Origin: Moellerella sp963519845
Lineage (GTDB): Bacteria > Pseudomonadota > Gammaproteobacteria > Enterobacterales > Enterobacteriaceae
Assembly: GCA_963519845.1 (NCBI GenBank)
Contig: CAUQNX010000004.1
Coordinates: forward strand, 1-64,000
Length of the DNA stretch: 64,000 nucleotides
Direction of reading: 5' to 3'
The position numbers and the translations under genes were made by a program. The notes beneath the pieces were generated by a model, which saw only the letters and a program-made list of their open reading frames with translations, did no database searches and had not been told where the DNA came from. Below, piece after piece: positions 1 through 11,700 of this stretch; position 1 is the stretch's first letter; each line of letters opens with the position of its first letter.

Positions 1-323
1 AAGCCCTCTTCTTCGCCAAATTCAAATTTCAGATCTTCATTATGTAAATAGAGTCGCGATCCCTTAGGTCCTAGCATGCTAGAGAACAGCTGAATAATTA
101 AACTTATATTTTCATCACTAGCTTCAGTGAGTGAAAGCTCAATATCACATTCGCTGGGTTCGCCCTGATCTGACAACAGCATACCGCCACCCACAACAGA
201 GATATCCTTCTTCATGCTCTCCATAACCTGAGTGAAAGCATCTTCAAGATCAGCTCGGCGACTCGGATCAATACGCGCATTGAGTGTCACTGTGACTAAG
301 GATGGTGAAATAGTCGATTCCAT
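1..323 (-). CDS. Hypothetical protein, partial (C-terminus beyond the left edge)
   Basis: An open frame of 107 codons runs from an ATG at 323 off the left edge without a stop. The ATG follows an AAAGGT ribosome binding site at good spacing, and the frame starts 33 nt downstream of the recD stop on the same strand. The visible part is acidic and soluble, with no signal peptide or membrane segment. It reads MESTISPSLVTVTLNARIDP at the start and contains a VVGGGMLLSDQGEPS segment followed by alternating strand-like stretches. I do not recognise the family. In E. coli argA lies at this side of recD, and this is not argA. The start codon and reality of the gene are fairly secure; the function is unknown. 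Confidence 0.7.
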   Translation of the reverse strand, partial: MESTISPSLVTVTLNARIDPSRRADLEDAFTQVMESMKKDISVVGGGMLLSDQGEPSECDIELSLTEASDENISLIIQLFSSMLGPKGSRLYLHNEDLKFEFGEEEG

Positions 324-356
324 AATAATTTTACCTTTAATCAAAATATTGTTTAT

Positions 357-2222
357 CTATAAGATATTAGCGCATATCTTAAATTGCTCTTCCAAACCAC
401 TTCGACGCTGAGTGGGTGTTTCTATTGCTTTACGTATGATCCAAGGTTCTGCATAGATAGTTAACTTCTCTTTCGCTCTGGTCATTGCCGTATATACCAA
501 CTCACGAGAGATCACTGGTGAATAGACCTTAGGTAATACCAATACTGTATGATCAAACTCAGAGCCTTGTGATTTATGTACTGTCATCACAAAAGCCGTA
601 TCATGTTGCGGCAATCTATTTGGTTGAATACCTTTGATTGTACCATCCGGTAATTGGAAATAGGCTCTAAGCTGCCCATCCTCATCCTTCAATAAGATAC
701 CAATATCACCATTAAACAGCCCTAATGGACTATCATTACGTGAAATCATAATCGGCCGACCTTCATAATATTTATTATGTTTATTGATAGGACGACGGAT
801 CAGACCTTGCCGATGAAATAACTGCTCTAAGCGCTCATTTAGACCACTAATACCATAAGGTCCTTCACGCAATGCGGCTAACATTCTATATTGGTTATAT
901 TGAGCTAAGATAATTTCAGGGGCTTTTCTATCCCTAATACTCTGCAAATAGGGCTGATAACCCGCCAGCGCAGATAATAGGATATTGCCGTAATCCTCTT
1001 CTGACTCAAGAGGATAATGATCAACATCAGACAATTCACTTTTCAGTAGCTTATCAACGGCGCGCACATTACCTGTATTCACGGCAAAAGCCAATTTGCC
1101 AATTCCTGAATGTTCAGCAAAACGATAGCTTTTTCGTAGCAGACATAAACTTTCGCGGATTACAGGCCCCAGTTCAGAGGTAAAATCAGCTAAAGAGTAA
1201 CCTGTGAGCTCATTGAGTTGAGCGGCTCGACTCGGGCTATAACCTAAATTAGCATAACGACAGATATCCCCCAATACGGCTCCCGCTTCAACTGACGCTA
1301 GCTGGTCTTTATCGCCCAAAAAGATAACTCGTGCTTTCTCGGGTAGTGCTTCAATAAGTTTAGCCATCATCGGCAGATCGACCATAGAGGCTTCATCAAC
1401 AATCAGTACATCTAACATCAATGGGTTATTTCGATGGTAACGCAGCTTTTGGCTTTCAGGCTGAGCGCCTAATAATCGATGCAGTGTCTGAGCTTGCTGC
1501 GGTAGCATGGCTCTTTCAGTAGGAGTCAGTGATATTTTGGCTAATGCACTTCCCAATGACTCAGTTAATCTTGCTGCGGCTTTTCCCGTGGGTGCAGCAA
1601 GAGCAATTTTGAGATCAACATCTTCTGGCATTTGTAACTTGATGATCGCTGCTAATATACGTGCGACTGTGGTGGTTTTACCTGTCCCTGGTCCACCAGA
1701 AATCACCGCTATTTGACTAGTGACCGCAATGGCCGCTGCAACCTTTTGCCAGTTAATGGTATCCGTTTCTGGGAATAGCTCGTTTAAAATCCCACTTATT
1801 TTTTTTAGCGGATCAGTAAATAGCTCGCCGCGTGAAAAATAGTGAGCCACTCGTTGCTCATTTTGCCACATACGTTGAAGGTACAGTGTCCGCCCCGAAA
1901 GAACTAATGGGGATATAGTTTTGCTATCGGCTAATGATATGGCGTCACATTGTAGAAGCTGCTGATAGATAGTCTCTTCATCAGGTCGATCAAGGCTTTG
2001 CCAGATAGACTCAGCAAGTTCAGCATGACGCCCAGAAAAGAGCTCCGTTTGCGTAATTTTATTCAGCGGCAGGCAGACATGGCCCGATAAAGTTTCAGCG
2101 CTGAGTAATGCCACCACAAATAGGCGTAATGGGTTATTATCATTAATAAGATAACGGGCGAACTGCACATCAAGAGGCGTAAATAAGCGCGCTTCTATCG
2201 CCTTCTCCAGCAATATTTTCAT
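357..2222 (-). CDS. recD: Exodeoxyribonuclease V subunit alpha RecD (5'-3' helicase)
   Basis: RecD is the fast 5'-3' helicase subunit of the RecBCD helicase-nuclease, which resects double-strand breaks in the cytoplasm. At 621 aa it is close to E. coli RecD (about 608). The superfamily 1 motifs are clear: Walker A GGPGTGKTT at residues 176-184, Walker B VLIVDEASMVD at 272-282, and C-terminal TVHKSQGSEF (about 560) and YTAMTRAKE. Its ATG overlaps the recB stop as ATGA, so translation is probably coupled. It is the last recombination gene of the minus-strand recC-ptrA-recB-recD operon, as in enteric bacteria. No truncation or missing motif was seen. Confidence 0.97.
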   Translation of the reverse strand: MKILLEKAIEARLFTPLDVQFARYLINDNNPLRLFVVALLSAETLSGHVCLPLNKITQTELFSGRHAELAESIWQSLDRPDEETIYQQLLQCDAISLADSKTISPLVLSGRTLYLQRMWQNEQRVAHYFSRGELFTDPLKKISGILNELFPETDTINWQKVAAAIAVTSQIAVISGGPGTGKTTTVARILAAIIKLQMPEDVDLKIALAAPTGKAAARLTESLGSALAKISLTPTERAMLPQQAQTLHRLLGAQPESQKLRYHRNNPLMLDVLIVDEASMVDLPMMAKLIEALPEKARVIFLGDKDQLASVEAGAVLGDICRYANLGYSPSRAAQLNELTGYSLADFTSELGPVIRESLCLLRKSYRFAEHSGIGKLAFAVNTGNVRAVDKLLKSELSDVDHYPLESEEDYGNILLSALAGYQPYLQSIRDRKAPEIILAQYNQYRMLAALREGPYGISGLNERLEQLFHRQGLIRRPINKHNKYYEGRPIMISRNDSPLGLFNGDIGILLKDEDGQLRAYFQLPDGTIKGIQPNRLPQHDTAFVMTVHKSQGSEFDHTVLVLPKVYSPVISRELVYTAMTRAKEKLTIYAEPWIIRKAIETPTQRRSGLEEQFKICANIL

Positions 2223-5200
2223 AGCAGTTCTCGCTCTTCTTTATCATGACTAAAGAGATTATCAAGACGATCGATAAAAGCGAATGGCGGCAGATAAGAG
2301 AAAACCCCATTTCCTGAATAAGCCTGATCAATACCCCTTAAAAAGAGATAGATAACGCCACCAAAACAGGCGTCATAATCATAGTCAGGTAGACGTTGGC
2401 GTAAATAACGGTGAAGAGCTAAGACATAGAGTTGATATTGTAAGTCGTAGCGATGGTCTATCATCGCTTCCGCCATCGCCTTCTGTGTGTAGCATTCAAC
2501 ATTATCGCCAAGGTAATTAGATTTATAATCCAAAATATAGTATTTACCTTGCCAAAAAAATGTCAGGTCAATAAATCCTTTTAAAATCCCTCTAACATTA
2601 TCAAAATCTAAAGGTGGGCACTGTGCTGACAGGGGATCATATTGATGTGTTAACTGATCAAGTTCTTCCGCAGTAAGTAAAGTATCGATCGGAAGATAGA
2701 ATTGCATCTCATCTAACTGATCTTCTGGACGCAGTTGCGATAAGACTAATCCTTCCCCATTCAATGGGGTGGTTAAGATAGTCTGTAGCCATGTTTGCAG
2801 CATAGGCGCCCACTGAATATCAAATCCGGCTAGCTGTAATTGTGTTTCTAATAACGGAACTTGAGGTTGCTGTTTAAAATCTAGCTCTTCCAATATTTTA
2901 TGAAGGAAAGTCCCCGCAATAGTTCCTCGTGGAAATTGGTATGGCGTTAATGCCATCAGCTCATCATCAGGTTCAGCTGTGACTAACTCACCTCGGGCTT
3001 CAATATCCATACTGGGTGCTAATGATCCCGCTAAAACATCAGCCTCTAATCGATATTCGCTTTCGCCAACATAGGTGGAGTAACTCAACCCAGAGTAGCT
3101 GGTCACTTTCCAAAAATCATTCAACTGACGACTAAAGGTACGAGCGGATAACAATGGCGCTTGTTGCTGAGTTTGAGTTATTGGCGTTCCGACATGAGGC
3201 TCAATAGTAACAACATCAATCCATTGATTAGCGATTTCAGCCAATGAAGCATTGAGTAGCGTGGAATCCCCCTCTTTACCCTGCTGTAACAAATAACCCA
3301 AGGCAGATAAGTGTAGATCGGTTTCACCACTTTTTTTGCGATTGCCTTTTATTAATGGGGCGATCCCAATACTACAATGATATATAGACCGCGTCAGTGC
3401 CACATAGAGCAAACGCAAATCCTCGGATAGCCGCTCTTCATCGGCCAACTCCAGCTTATCTTCGTTGCCCGATAAGTCAAAATAGGTCTGATAGTCGTCT
3501 CTATCATGATAAAGCACTGTTGTTTGAGGAATATAGTTACAGACAAAAGGTAAGCACACGATTTTGTACTCAAGCCCTTTTGATTTATGAATAGTACTAA
3601 TTTGCACCAAATGCCGATCACTCTCCAACCTCATTTGTTGATTTTCAGCTTGAGGATCAGGATGTGATATCTGTTGAGCTAGCCAGCGAACTAATGCATG
3701 CTCACTTTCTAATTGGAGTGACATCTCTTGCAGTAACTCACCAAGATGCATTAGGTCCATCACTCGACGTTCACCATCAAAACCAGAAAGTAAATTCTCA
3801 GTGATATGCCGTCTACTCATTACTGCTCTTAACATAGGCAACAGGCCGCGCTTACGCCAAATAATTGAATAGCGGGTAAATTCATCAACTAATCTCTCCC
3901 ACGCCTTTTCATCATTATTTAACTCATCAATATCTTTTGAATTTAAGCCAAATAAACCTGATGCCATCGCACTGCGTAACAGACGCTCTTTTTCCGGTGT
4001 AAGTACCGCTTGTAATAACCAGAGTAAATCCTTGGCTTCTGGCGCATCAAAAACGCTTTCTCGGTTTGATTGAAATACAGAAGAGATATTTAACTGGCTT
4101 AATGCATCGCGTATTAAGATGGCTTCACGGCGGCTTCTCACCAATACGGTAATATCTGCCGCGGTAACCGAATCAAGAGCGCTACCTTTATTGTAAAATT
4201 GCGTTTTTCCTACTTTTCCTCCCTCTAACCATTCTGCAATCTGCATGGCACAATAGCTCGACATCGTCTGTTCATAGTCAGAAATAGACATACCCTCAAC
4301 ATCAGGTAGCCAAAATGTCACGGCTTTGACTTCCACATCCTGATGAATTAGCTGTTTTTCTGCATTATTAGCCGCTGACTTAACCTCATTAAAAGGAATT
4401 TGTTCAAATAAAAAAGGGTTAGCCGTTCGATTAAATATCGTATTTGCCGCATTCACCATTGCTCCTGAGGAGCGGTAGTTAGTTTCAAGTGTGTAGTGCG
4501 CACTAACCTGTTTTTTGGCTTCAATATAGGTGAAAATATCAGCACCACGAAACGCGTAGATAGCCTGTTTGGGATCACCAATAAATAATAATCCACTCTC
4601 TGATTTATTCTGGTAGATACGCTGAAAAATACGATATTGCTGGGGGTCAGTATCTTGAAACTCATCAATCATAGCCACGGGGTAACGCTGGCAAATAGTA
4701 TCTGCTAATAAATCCCCTCCCTCTTTGCTTAAGGCAACATCCAGACGTGTCAAAAGATCATCAAATCCCATCTCACCACGACGCTGCTTCTCTTCTTGGA
4801 TCGTTTTTCTGATCTCAGTAATAGCTTGCGGGATAATTAAATCTTTTAGTGTTAATGGCTGAAGTAGTAAGGTTTCAATTTTAAAGAAAATTTTATGTTC
4901 TGGAGGCGTTGATGATTTAGATTTTGTGGTTAGCGTAGCAGCTGAAAAACGCTCCAGATCTTTCGGTAATTGGTAGTCTGTAGTTTCGCTTGTCGCCCAT
5001 TGAGTTATTTTTTCTATCCAAGTCGGCAAGTAACGGGTGCTGTAGCTACGTTTATCAACATCTGACTCCGATATGATTTTATGCACATTGCTCGCATCAG
5101 CTACCCACAAAGCTTTGATATCATCAATCCCAGCAATTAAACGCTCGTGCCGCTCAATCAAGGTCTCTTCTGTTGTGGATTGGGTAACAATAGTGGGCAT

Positions 5201-5836
5201 ATCGCCTTGCAGAAACTGTTTTATCTCTGAGAGTAAAGCTTCTGGCCCTGACCAATCAGCGGCAATCACTTTTGCCATTGAATAATTTAATGGGTAAAAA
5301 TGTCGACGCCAATAATCAGCGCAAGCTTGCTTTTGAATAGGGTATTCATCTTGAACTATAACTTGTTCAAATAGCATCCCAGATTCAAATGCATTATTTA
5401 TCAGCATACGTTGACAGAAACCATGAATGGTATAGATAGCCGCTTCATCCATCTGCCGTTCAGCCAGTAACAACCATTGCGCTGCTAATGGGCGTTTATC
5501 GATAGGAATCTGCTTAAGTAGCTCAATATATACAGATTTTTCATCATAACCCGTACCATTACGAATACAGGCTAAGCGCATATGATGAATACGATCACGA
5601 ATACGACCACGTAACTCATTGGTCGCCGCTTCTGTAAAGGTTACCACCAAAATATCTTCAATTGTTAAGGGGCGGAAAAAGGCGGACTCGCCGCCTAATC
5701 CTAACAGTAAACGCAGATACAAGATCCCTATGGTATAGGTTTTTCCTGTTCCAGCTGATGCTTCTATTAATCGTTGCCCGAATAAAGGCAACTTATACGC
5801 ATCTAAATCTTGGGACTGTATCTGCATTTTATTCAC
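2219..5836 (-). CDS. recB: Exodeoxyribonuclease V subunit beta RecB (helicase-nuclease)
   Basis: RecB carries the 3'-5' helicase and the single nuclease domain of RecBCD and loads RecA after Chi recognition. The 1205-aa product has Walker A EASAGTGKT at residues 25-33, the motif II segment MIDEFQDTDPQQ near 390, a later TIHKSKGLEY helicase motif, and a C-terminal nuclease with GFIDLTF and ILDYKSN near 1085-1106 (the Asp and Lys of the active site). The start is a GTG at 5836 that overlaps the ptrA stop by 4 nt (GTGA) and has GAGGAG eight bases upstream. The next in-frame ATG at 5827 is too far from that site. Confidence 0.97.
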   Translation of the reverse strand: MNKMQIQSQDLDAYKLPLFGQRLIEASAGTGKTYTIGILYLRLLLGLGGESAFFRPLTIEDILVVTFTEAATNELRGRIRDRIHHMRLACIRNGTGYDEKSVYIELLKQIPIDKRPLAAQWLLLAERQMDEAAIYTIHGFCQRMLINNAFESGMLFEQVIVQDEYPIQKQACADYWRRHFYPLNYSMAKVIAADWSGPEALLSEIKQFLQGDMPTIVTQSTTEETLIERHERLIAGIDDIKALWVADASNVHKIISESDVDKRSYSTRYLPTWIEKITQWATSETTDYQLPKDLERFSAATLTTKSKSSTPPEHKIFFKIETLLLQPLTLKDLIIPQAITEIRKTIQEEKQRRGEMGFDDLLTRLDVALSKEGGDLLADTICQRYPVAMIDEFQDTDPQQYRIFQRIYQNKSESGLLFIGDPKQAIYAFRGADIFTYIEAKKQVSAHYTLETNYRSSGAMVNAANTIFNRTANPFLFEQIPFNEVKSAANNAEKQLIHQDVEVKAVTFWLPDVEGMSISDYEQTMSSYCAMQIAEWLEGGKVGKTQFYNKGSALDSVTAADITVLVRSRREAILIRDALSQLNISSVFQSNRESVFDAPEAKDLLWLLQAVLTPEKERLLRSAMASGLFGLNSKDIDELNNDEKAWERLVDEFTRYSIIWRKRGLLPMLRAVMSRRHITENLLSGFDGERRVMDLMHLGELLQEMSLQLESEHALVRWLAQQISHPDPQAENQQMRLESDRHLVQISTIHKSKGLEYKIVCLPFVCNYIPQTTVLYHDRDDYQTYFDLSGNEDKLELADEERLSEDLRLLYVALTRSIYHCSIGIAPLIKGNRKKSGETDLHLSALGYLLQQGKEGDSTLLNASLAEIANQWIDVVTIEPHVGTPITQTQQQAPLLSARTFSRQLNDFWKVTSYSGLSYSTYVGESEYRLEADVLAGSLAPSMDIEARGELVTAEPDDELMALTPYQFPRGTIAGTFLHKILEELDFKQQPQVPLLETQLQLAGFDIQWAPMLQTWLQTILTTPLNGEGLVLSQLRPEDQLDEMQFYLPIDTLLTAEELDQLTHQYDPLSAQCPPLDFDNVRGILKGFIDLTFFWQGKYYILDYKSNYLGDNVECYTQKAMAEAMIDHRYDLQYQLYVLALHRYLRQRLPDYDYDACFGGVIYLFLRGIDQAYSGNGVFSYLPPFAFIDRLDNLFSHDKEERELL

Positions 5837-8742
5837 CGAGCATTCTCCTCAATAGGTAGCAAGTTCTGCAGTTGGGATGCAGATTCATAGATTTTCCAAC
5901 CATTTAAATCTGCATAACCGTCTTTAGTTTCATCTTTACCAATTATTTGAGAAGAGATGGCCATACCTTTACGCTGCATTACAGCTTTATCATAAAAATC
6001 AATAATTTGCTGTTGAGTGGCACTTTCTAGTATGCTGATATATTTATTTCTCGTATCAAAGGTGAAAATATTGCGCGAAAAATCAGAAGAGAAACGACCC
6101 ACTTCTTCATAGAATGTTTGAGGAGGTTGTTTCATTTCAGTGATAACTGCTTTTTTGTACTGATTAAAATCAGCTTCTGGCAGTTTTTTCAGCTTATCAA
6201 AAGCAACACTATAGAATTCATGATATCGCTGATTGAGATGCTTAGGTGTTTTAGCATTACTTTGTAGCAGAAAGCCTAACCCCCACTGTTCGCCTAATGC
6301 AGTTTTAAAGGTGAAAACCGCATAGCCTAACTGCTCCTTGGTTCTCAACTGATCGTAGAACCATGGCTGAAGAATATTAGTCAAAATACCTGCATAAACC
6401 GAACTTTCAATTCGTTCATATCCCGTAGGAACAAATATTTGAGCTAAAGCGTTATCCGTACTTTTTATTTGTTTCTGGAAATCAACCAAACTATTTTTAT
6501 TGATGACAATAATATCGCCACGCCACCATTCAGTTCCTTTATTTTTCAACTGACTATGTGCATTTTTAACTACTTCAATGCTCTGGTCTTTAGTTAGATT
6601 ACCTACGATCATTGCCTGCAATGCCGAATTCTCAACTGAAGTTTGACGGTAATCGGTAATATCTTTAAGTACGATCGTATCTAGTACTTTAAGTTTTTCA
6701 TCTTGTTCAAAATAAGGAACGCTGTTTAAACGCTGTACAGGCTGCATCGCCATTTCATAGGCTTTGCTATTATTCGCAACTTCCATTTTCTCACGATAGT
6801 AAGATTTTGCCTGCTGTAACTCTTCTTCAGTAGGTTCAAAGGTTAAAAACAAATTCATCATTGAGTTCAATAACTCAGGCAGATGTTGAGTGTAACCACT
6901 AGCAGAAAGTTGTATCCCTAAGCCATCTGAAACCGAAACTGACATGCCAGCAACTGAAGCTTGATACTGTAATTCATCTAATTTCAGTGAAGTAATATAT
7001 GAAAGCAGCACTGATGTGACTTGTGCTTTTACCGTCTTGCTTGTTTCGGCATTTCTTAAACTCAGATTAATACTGGCTTTAGGTTCATCCGCGAAATATT
7101 GACTAGGCATATAAAGTAGACGAACATTTTCTTGCTCATAAACCATTTCTGGATGGTCATACTTCTTATCCGCTTTAATTAGCGCTAAGTTATCAGGAAT
7201 ATAGGGATTCAGTTCAGGTAGACTAAACTTCATACCTTTCTCTAATTTATCCCACTGTTGATATTTTTCATTGCTAATTTTATCAACTTGATAAGGTGCC
7301 TGTACAAAGTAAGCCTCTTTGTTATGGGGCTCATTTGGACTGATAAACCAAACCCTTGAGTTCTTGGCGGTTAACTGTTCTAAACGCGATTTAATGGCTT
7401 TAGGATCGAATTTATCTGCAATATAATCAGAGTCTAAGACATGATTGACTGGCACATTGATCATTTGATCTGACAGCCATTCAATATAATTCATATCTCT
7501 AACGATAGAGGCATAACGGAAAGATAGATTTAAAACATTCGCAATTTCATCAAAATAAGACTTACTGATTCCTTTCTGTTTTATCAAATCTAAATAAGCA
7601 AAAACTGCTGCAACAACTTGGTCACGATCTTTTAAGCCCTTATCGGTCAACGTCACATAAATAGTAAATGTACCATTATTACGATCGGCGTTTGGTGATG
7701 CATAAGCGCTAATCCCTTCGGCTAATCCTTGCTTTAATAGCCAATCAGCTAATGTGCCGGGACTACGATTACCAATCAAATAGCTAATATATTCATCACT
7801 TTTGCTGCGGAAATCAGCCATATTATTTTCAATGCTAAACTCAATCTGTAATGCTTTTTGCGGTTGAGCAGGAACATAATGGATGAAAATACCTTTTTCT
7901 TTCTCGGTCACGGCTGGCACTGTGATTGCTGGTACGACTGCTTGGCGATCAGGAATTCGTCCAAAGGTTTCATTGGCTATTTTAGCTAAAGCTTCTAAGG
8001 ATTGATCACTGTACAGTACGCCATTCATCAGGTTGGCTGAGTAGTATTTATTGTAGAAATTAACTAACTCAGTCTGTAGCTTACTATCAGGTTTATCTTT
8101 TAATGTTTCCAGATTTCCACCTGAAAAACGAGCATTAGGATGGCTAGGATTTAAGGTTTCAGATCTGATTTGCCAAGCTCGCATACCATCACGTGAACGT
8201 GCCATGGTTAATTCAGCATTAACCGCATTACGTTCACGATCGGCATTCGCAGGATCTAATAATGGTTCTGCCAAAGCATCAGCTAAACGATCTGTTGCCT
8301 TTTGAAATGCATCACCATTTTCGACTTCTAAATAGAATGCAGTACGGTGTGATGCGGTACTGGCATTATAGCTACCGCCATGTTTTTGTAGATATTCAGA
8401 TAACTCACTGGGTTGCGGATAACGCTTAGACCCCATAAGCACCATATGTTCGATATAGTGAGCTAACCCTAATTGGCTATCTGGATTTTCTAAACTACCA
8501 ACAGACAAGGAGACTGCAGCCAGTGATTTCGTTGCTTTCGCATCAGAAACTAGCAAAACAGTCATACCATTATTTAATTTAATTGCCTGATAGTCGCGCT
8601 GGTCATGTTCGCTCTTATTTATTGTCTCAGGTAAAATCTGCCACAAGGGCTGGGTTGATTGTTGAGCTGCTGTGGTAAAACCAAATAGCAGCAATGAAAC
8701 TAACAGAAAAAATTGAGCGATATTTCTGGATAAAATCGGCAT
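5833..8742 (-). CDS. ptrA: Pitrilysin (protease III), periplasmic zinc peptidase
   Basis: Pitrilysin is a periplasmic M16 zinc endopeptidase that degrades peptides and small proteins. The inverted zinc motif HYIEH is at about residues 95-99 and the distal glutamate lies in VNAEL. The N-terminus is a Sec signal peptide: a basic start, a long hydrophobic stretch (FFLLVSLLLFGF) and an Ala-Ala processing region. I start the gene at the ATG at 8742 (969 aa), because AAGGGAG lies 11 bases upstream. A GTG at 8754 is in frame, but the Shine-Dalgarno would touch it. Its place between recC and recB is the usual enteric arrangement, although the enzyme has no known role in recombination. Confidence 0.95.
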   Translation of the reverse strand: MPILSRNIAQFFLLVSLLLFGFTTAAQQSTQPLWQILPETINKSEHDQRDYQAIKLNNGMTVLLVSDAKATKSLAAVSLSVGSLENPDSQLGLAHYIEHMVLMGSKRYPQPSELSEYLQKHGGSYNASTASHRTAFYLEVENGDAFQKATDRLADALAEPLLDPANADRERNAVNAELTMARSRDGMRAWQIRSETLNPSHPNARFSGGNLETLKDKPDSKLQTELVNFYNKYYSANLMNGVLYSDQSLEALAKIANETFGRIPDRQAVVPAITVPAVTEKEKGIFIHYVPAQPQKALQIEFSIENNMADFRSKSDEYISYLIGNRSPGTLADWLLKQGLAEGISAYASPNADRNNGTFTIYVTLTDKGLKDRDQVVAAVFAYLDLIKQKGISKSYFDEIANVLNLSFRYASIVRDMNYIEWLSDQMINVPVNHVLDSDYIADKFDPKAIKSRLEQLTAKNSRVWFISPNEPHNKEAYFVQAPYQVDKISNEKYQQWDKLEKGMKFSLPELNPYIPDNLALIKADKKYDHPEMVYEQENVRLLYMPSQYFADEPKASINLSLRNAETSKTVKAQVTSVLLSYITSLKLDELQYQASVAGMSVSVSDGLGIQLSASGYTQHLPELLNSMMNLFLTFEPTEEELQQAKSYYREKMEVANNSKAYEMAMQPVQRLNSVPYFEQDEKLKVLDTIVLKDITDYRQTSVENSALQAMIVGNLTKDQSIEVVKNAHSQLKNKGTEWWRGDIIVINKNSLVDFQKQIKSTDNALAQIFVPTGYERIESSVYAGILTNILQPWFYDQLRTKEQLGYAVFTFKTALGEQWGLGFLLQSNAKTPKHLNQRYHEFYSVAFDKLKKLPEADFNQYKKAVITEMKQPPQTFYEEVGRFSSDFSRNIFTFDTRNKYISILESATQQQIIDFYDKAVMQRKGMAISSQIIGKDETKDGYADLNGWKIYESASQLQNLLPIEENAR

Positions 8743-8759
8743 CCTTAAATGCACTCCCT

Positions 8760-11700
8760 TTATTTTAAGTATTCCGCCATAGGCAGTAGGTAATGTCGTG
8801 CGTTGGCTTGCAACGACTGAATAAAGTCAGCATCAATCGAACGAAATGCACGTAAGATATAATCATCGATCATCTCGCCTCTTTTCATTGATGATCCTTG
8901 TAAATTTTGTAGTAATACGCTGTGAGCTTTAAGTAAAACATCTTCAGATTCAAAATCAAAAACAACTGATTTTTTATCATAGCAGGCCATTAACCAACTC
9001 CAGCCGCTTTGATTTAACAGTAAAAGCGGTGTATTCAATCCCTGCAAATAGCCATCGACCAATTGCATTAAATAAATCTGAGCCCGCTCTTTCTCGATGG
9101 CTCTAAAATTCCAGTGGGTATTGTCACGCCCCAAGGCGATACTCTCACCTTCGCTCTCTACTAGATTGAAAATTAAATGCTCAATCCATAACTGCAATCC
9201 ATCATTAGCAGTTAAGAATGCGGGACGATAGCGAAGAATCCCCTCTGGCTGTGCTTGTTTTAGCTGCCCAACTAACTGTATATCACCGCATCTTAAATTA
9301 ACCGCAACATCTATCACTACATCTTGTTGCTGCTTGATTTTCTCTGCTAGTGGTTGCATATCAATAACTTGTTTTTCCCAAAATAGATAACCAAATTGTT
9401 TCGCAGGCAGCTGTCCTGATGCTTTTAAGGCATCAAAAAAAGGTTCGGCCGCTTGTTCTTGGATAAGATGATCAAGCAAACGTTCATTGATTTTATAACG
9501 AAATAGATTATCAAGAACAAAAGGTTCTTCTTCGGGTAGCTCAGTTTCTTCAATTGAGAAGTGTACTTTTAAACGCTGTTGAAAAAACGCCCGAATTGGG
9601 TGACGATAAAAGCGTAATAACTGCTCAACGGAGACTTCATAGCTCCTTTCAGTATCTGGGAGCGCAAGGCAAAATGGTGTATGTTCTTTGCCTTCATTTT
9701 TCGCCGCAGGCAGCCACTCTGAAGCAAAACTTTGGTAGGGATTCGATAGATCAAAATTTTCTTCGGCAAAAGGAACTCGGCTATGCTGAGTCACTAGATG
9801 CTGACGAAGCCTCTGAGCACTCTGATCAATATTTAAAGTCTCATCACCTTCAAGGCAAAAGCTCTGACAAATATAATCAAGCAGCTCATTAACTAATACT
9901 GATGGATTAAGTGTTTGATTATCACGGATGGAAAGACCGATATAGCTGATATATAGCTGTTGCCCCGCCGAATTTAATGCTTCTAAAAATAGATAACGAT
10001 CATCATCTCGACGTTTTCGATCCCCGCGCTGAGGTTTTTCAATCATAAGATCAAAACCTAAAGGCGGAATATTTCGCGGATATACGCCGTCATTCATTCC
10101 CAGTAAACATACCACTTTAAAGGGGACGGATCGCATCGGCATTAGAGTACAAAAATTAATAGCTCCAGCTAAAAATCGCTGACTAATTTTCTCTTCATCA
10201 AAAGCCATTGCTAGCTCGTCACGGATCAACCGTAAGGGAATATCAGCTGTATAATGTGATTTTATCCCGTTTTCAACGCGTTTTTGCCACTGTTCTACCA
10301 CAAGTGCCAGAATAAGCTCAGTATCACTATCCGCGCTAAAGAATCGCTCAACTAATTTTTGACAAACAGGCATCCAATTAGTTAATGATTGCTCTTGTGA
10401 CAAGATAAAACGCCACTCTTTTAACGCATCCATTAACTCGGCCAGCTTCCCAGCTAATTGTGCTGCAAGACCACTAGATTCATCATAAGGTAGAATATCT
10501 CGCCATGGGCCATTCCTACTATCCATAGCATAGCCAACCAACATACGGCTAAGACCGAATTGCCACGTGTTTTGTCCCGTTATTGGCAAATCAAATGATT
10601 GCACATTATCATCATCCAATCCCCAACGAATACCTGATTCATTCACCCAACGGCGCAATAGATTTAGCTCACTCTCATCAATAGAGAATCGATCCGCAAA
10701 AGCCGAGACCTCGAGTAAAGCTAAGACCTGCTCTGTCGTGAAACGGCTCTGTGGTAAATCTAATAGCGCAATAAAAGCTTGTAAAATAGGATGAGCTTGC
10801 CCCGCCTTACGATCTGAAATCGAGAAAGGCATATAGCGCGCAGAAGACGAATTACCAAATACGGCCTGAATAAAAGGCGTATATTTATCAATGTCAGCCA
10901 CCATGATGATGATATCGCGTGGCGTTAAAGTCGGATCTTGCTCAAACAGAGAAAGCAGACTATCTTGGAGTATTTCTACCTCTCGCTGGGCACTATGGCA
11001 GGAGTGGAATGTGACGGACTGGTCATCAGCTGACATGCTAAATTTACTGCCACTATGATCGAAGCTCTCTTCGTCGATTCCTAATTGGGCGTGATCTTCT
11101 AAATTCAGAATATCTTGCTGCAAATTCTCTAATAACGTACTTCTTTCCGTATCAACAAAGGCATCGATTTCATTTATATTCTCAATTTGTGCAATGTGAT
11201 AGAGATTATCGCGCCCCAATCGTCCCCAAGATGCCAATAATGGGTTAGTTAGTTCTTGCTCTCCATCCTCATTAAAAAGTTTATCCGCATGCTCTTCTAA
11301 TTTAAATCGAGGGATCTCATGCTTATTCTGATAGTGACGTAACTTGCGACTTTTCAGTTTAGCGAGAAATGAATAATCTTGTATATCGCCCCAATAGTAA
11401 CGGCAAGGATTGGTAAACATCAGATGAATATCAACATGTTGGCCAAGTGCACTAATTGCCTGAAGATAAACAGGAGGTAAAGACGAAATACCACAAATAA
11501 AGATTCTTGAAGGTAATTTGTCTTTTAGATTGTTATTAGATGCTAGCTGCTGAATAAAGTACTGATAGAGATTGGCTCGATGCCAGCGTGGTTGCCCTAG
11601 TTGTTCGGTATATTCAGATAGCGCGAGCCAAAGACGTTTTTGCCATAGTTGATTATCACTTAAACCTTCGATCAATTGATTATTTTGCCAACTCTCTAGC

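Noticed and set aside
9554..9892. 112-codon plus-strand frame inside recC
   Set aside because: Antisense shadow of an intact recC; no ribosome binding site or recognisable domain.
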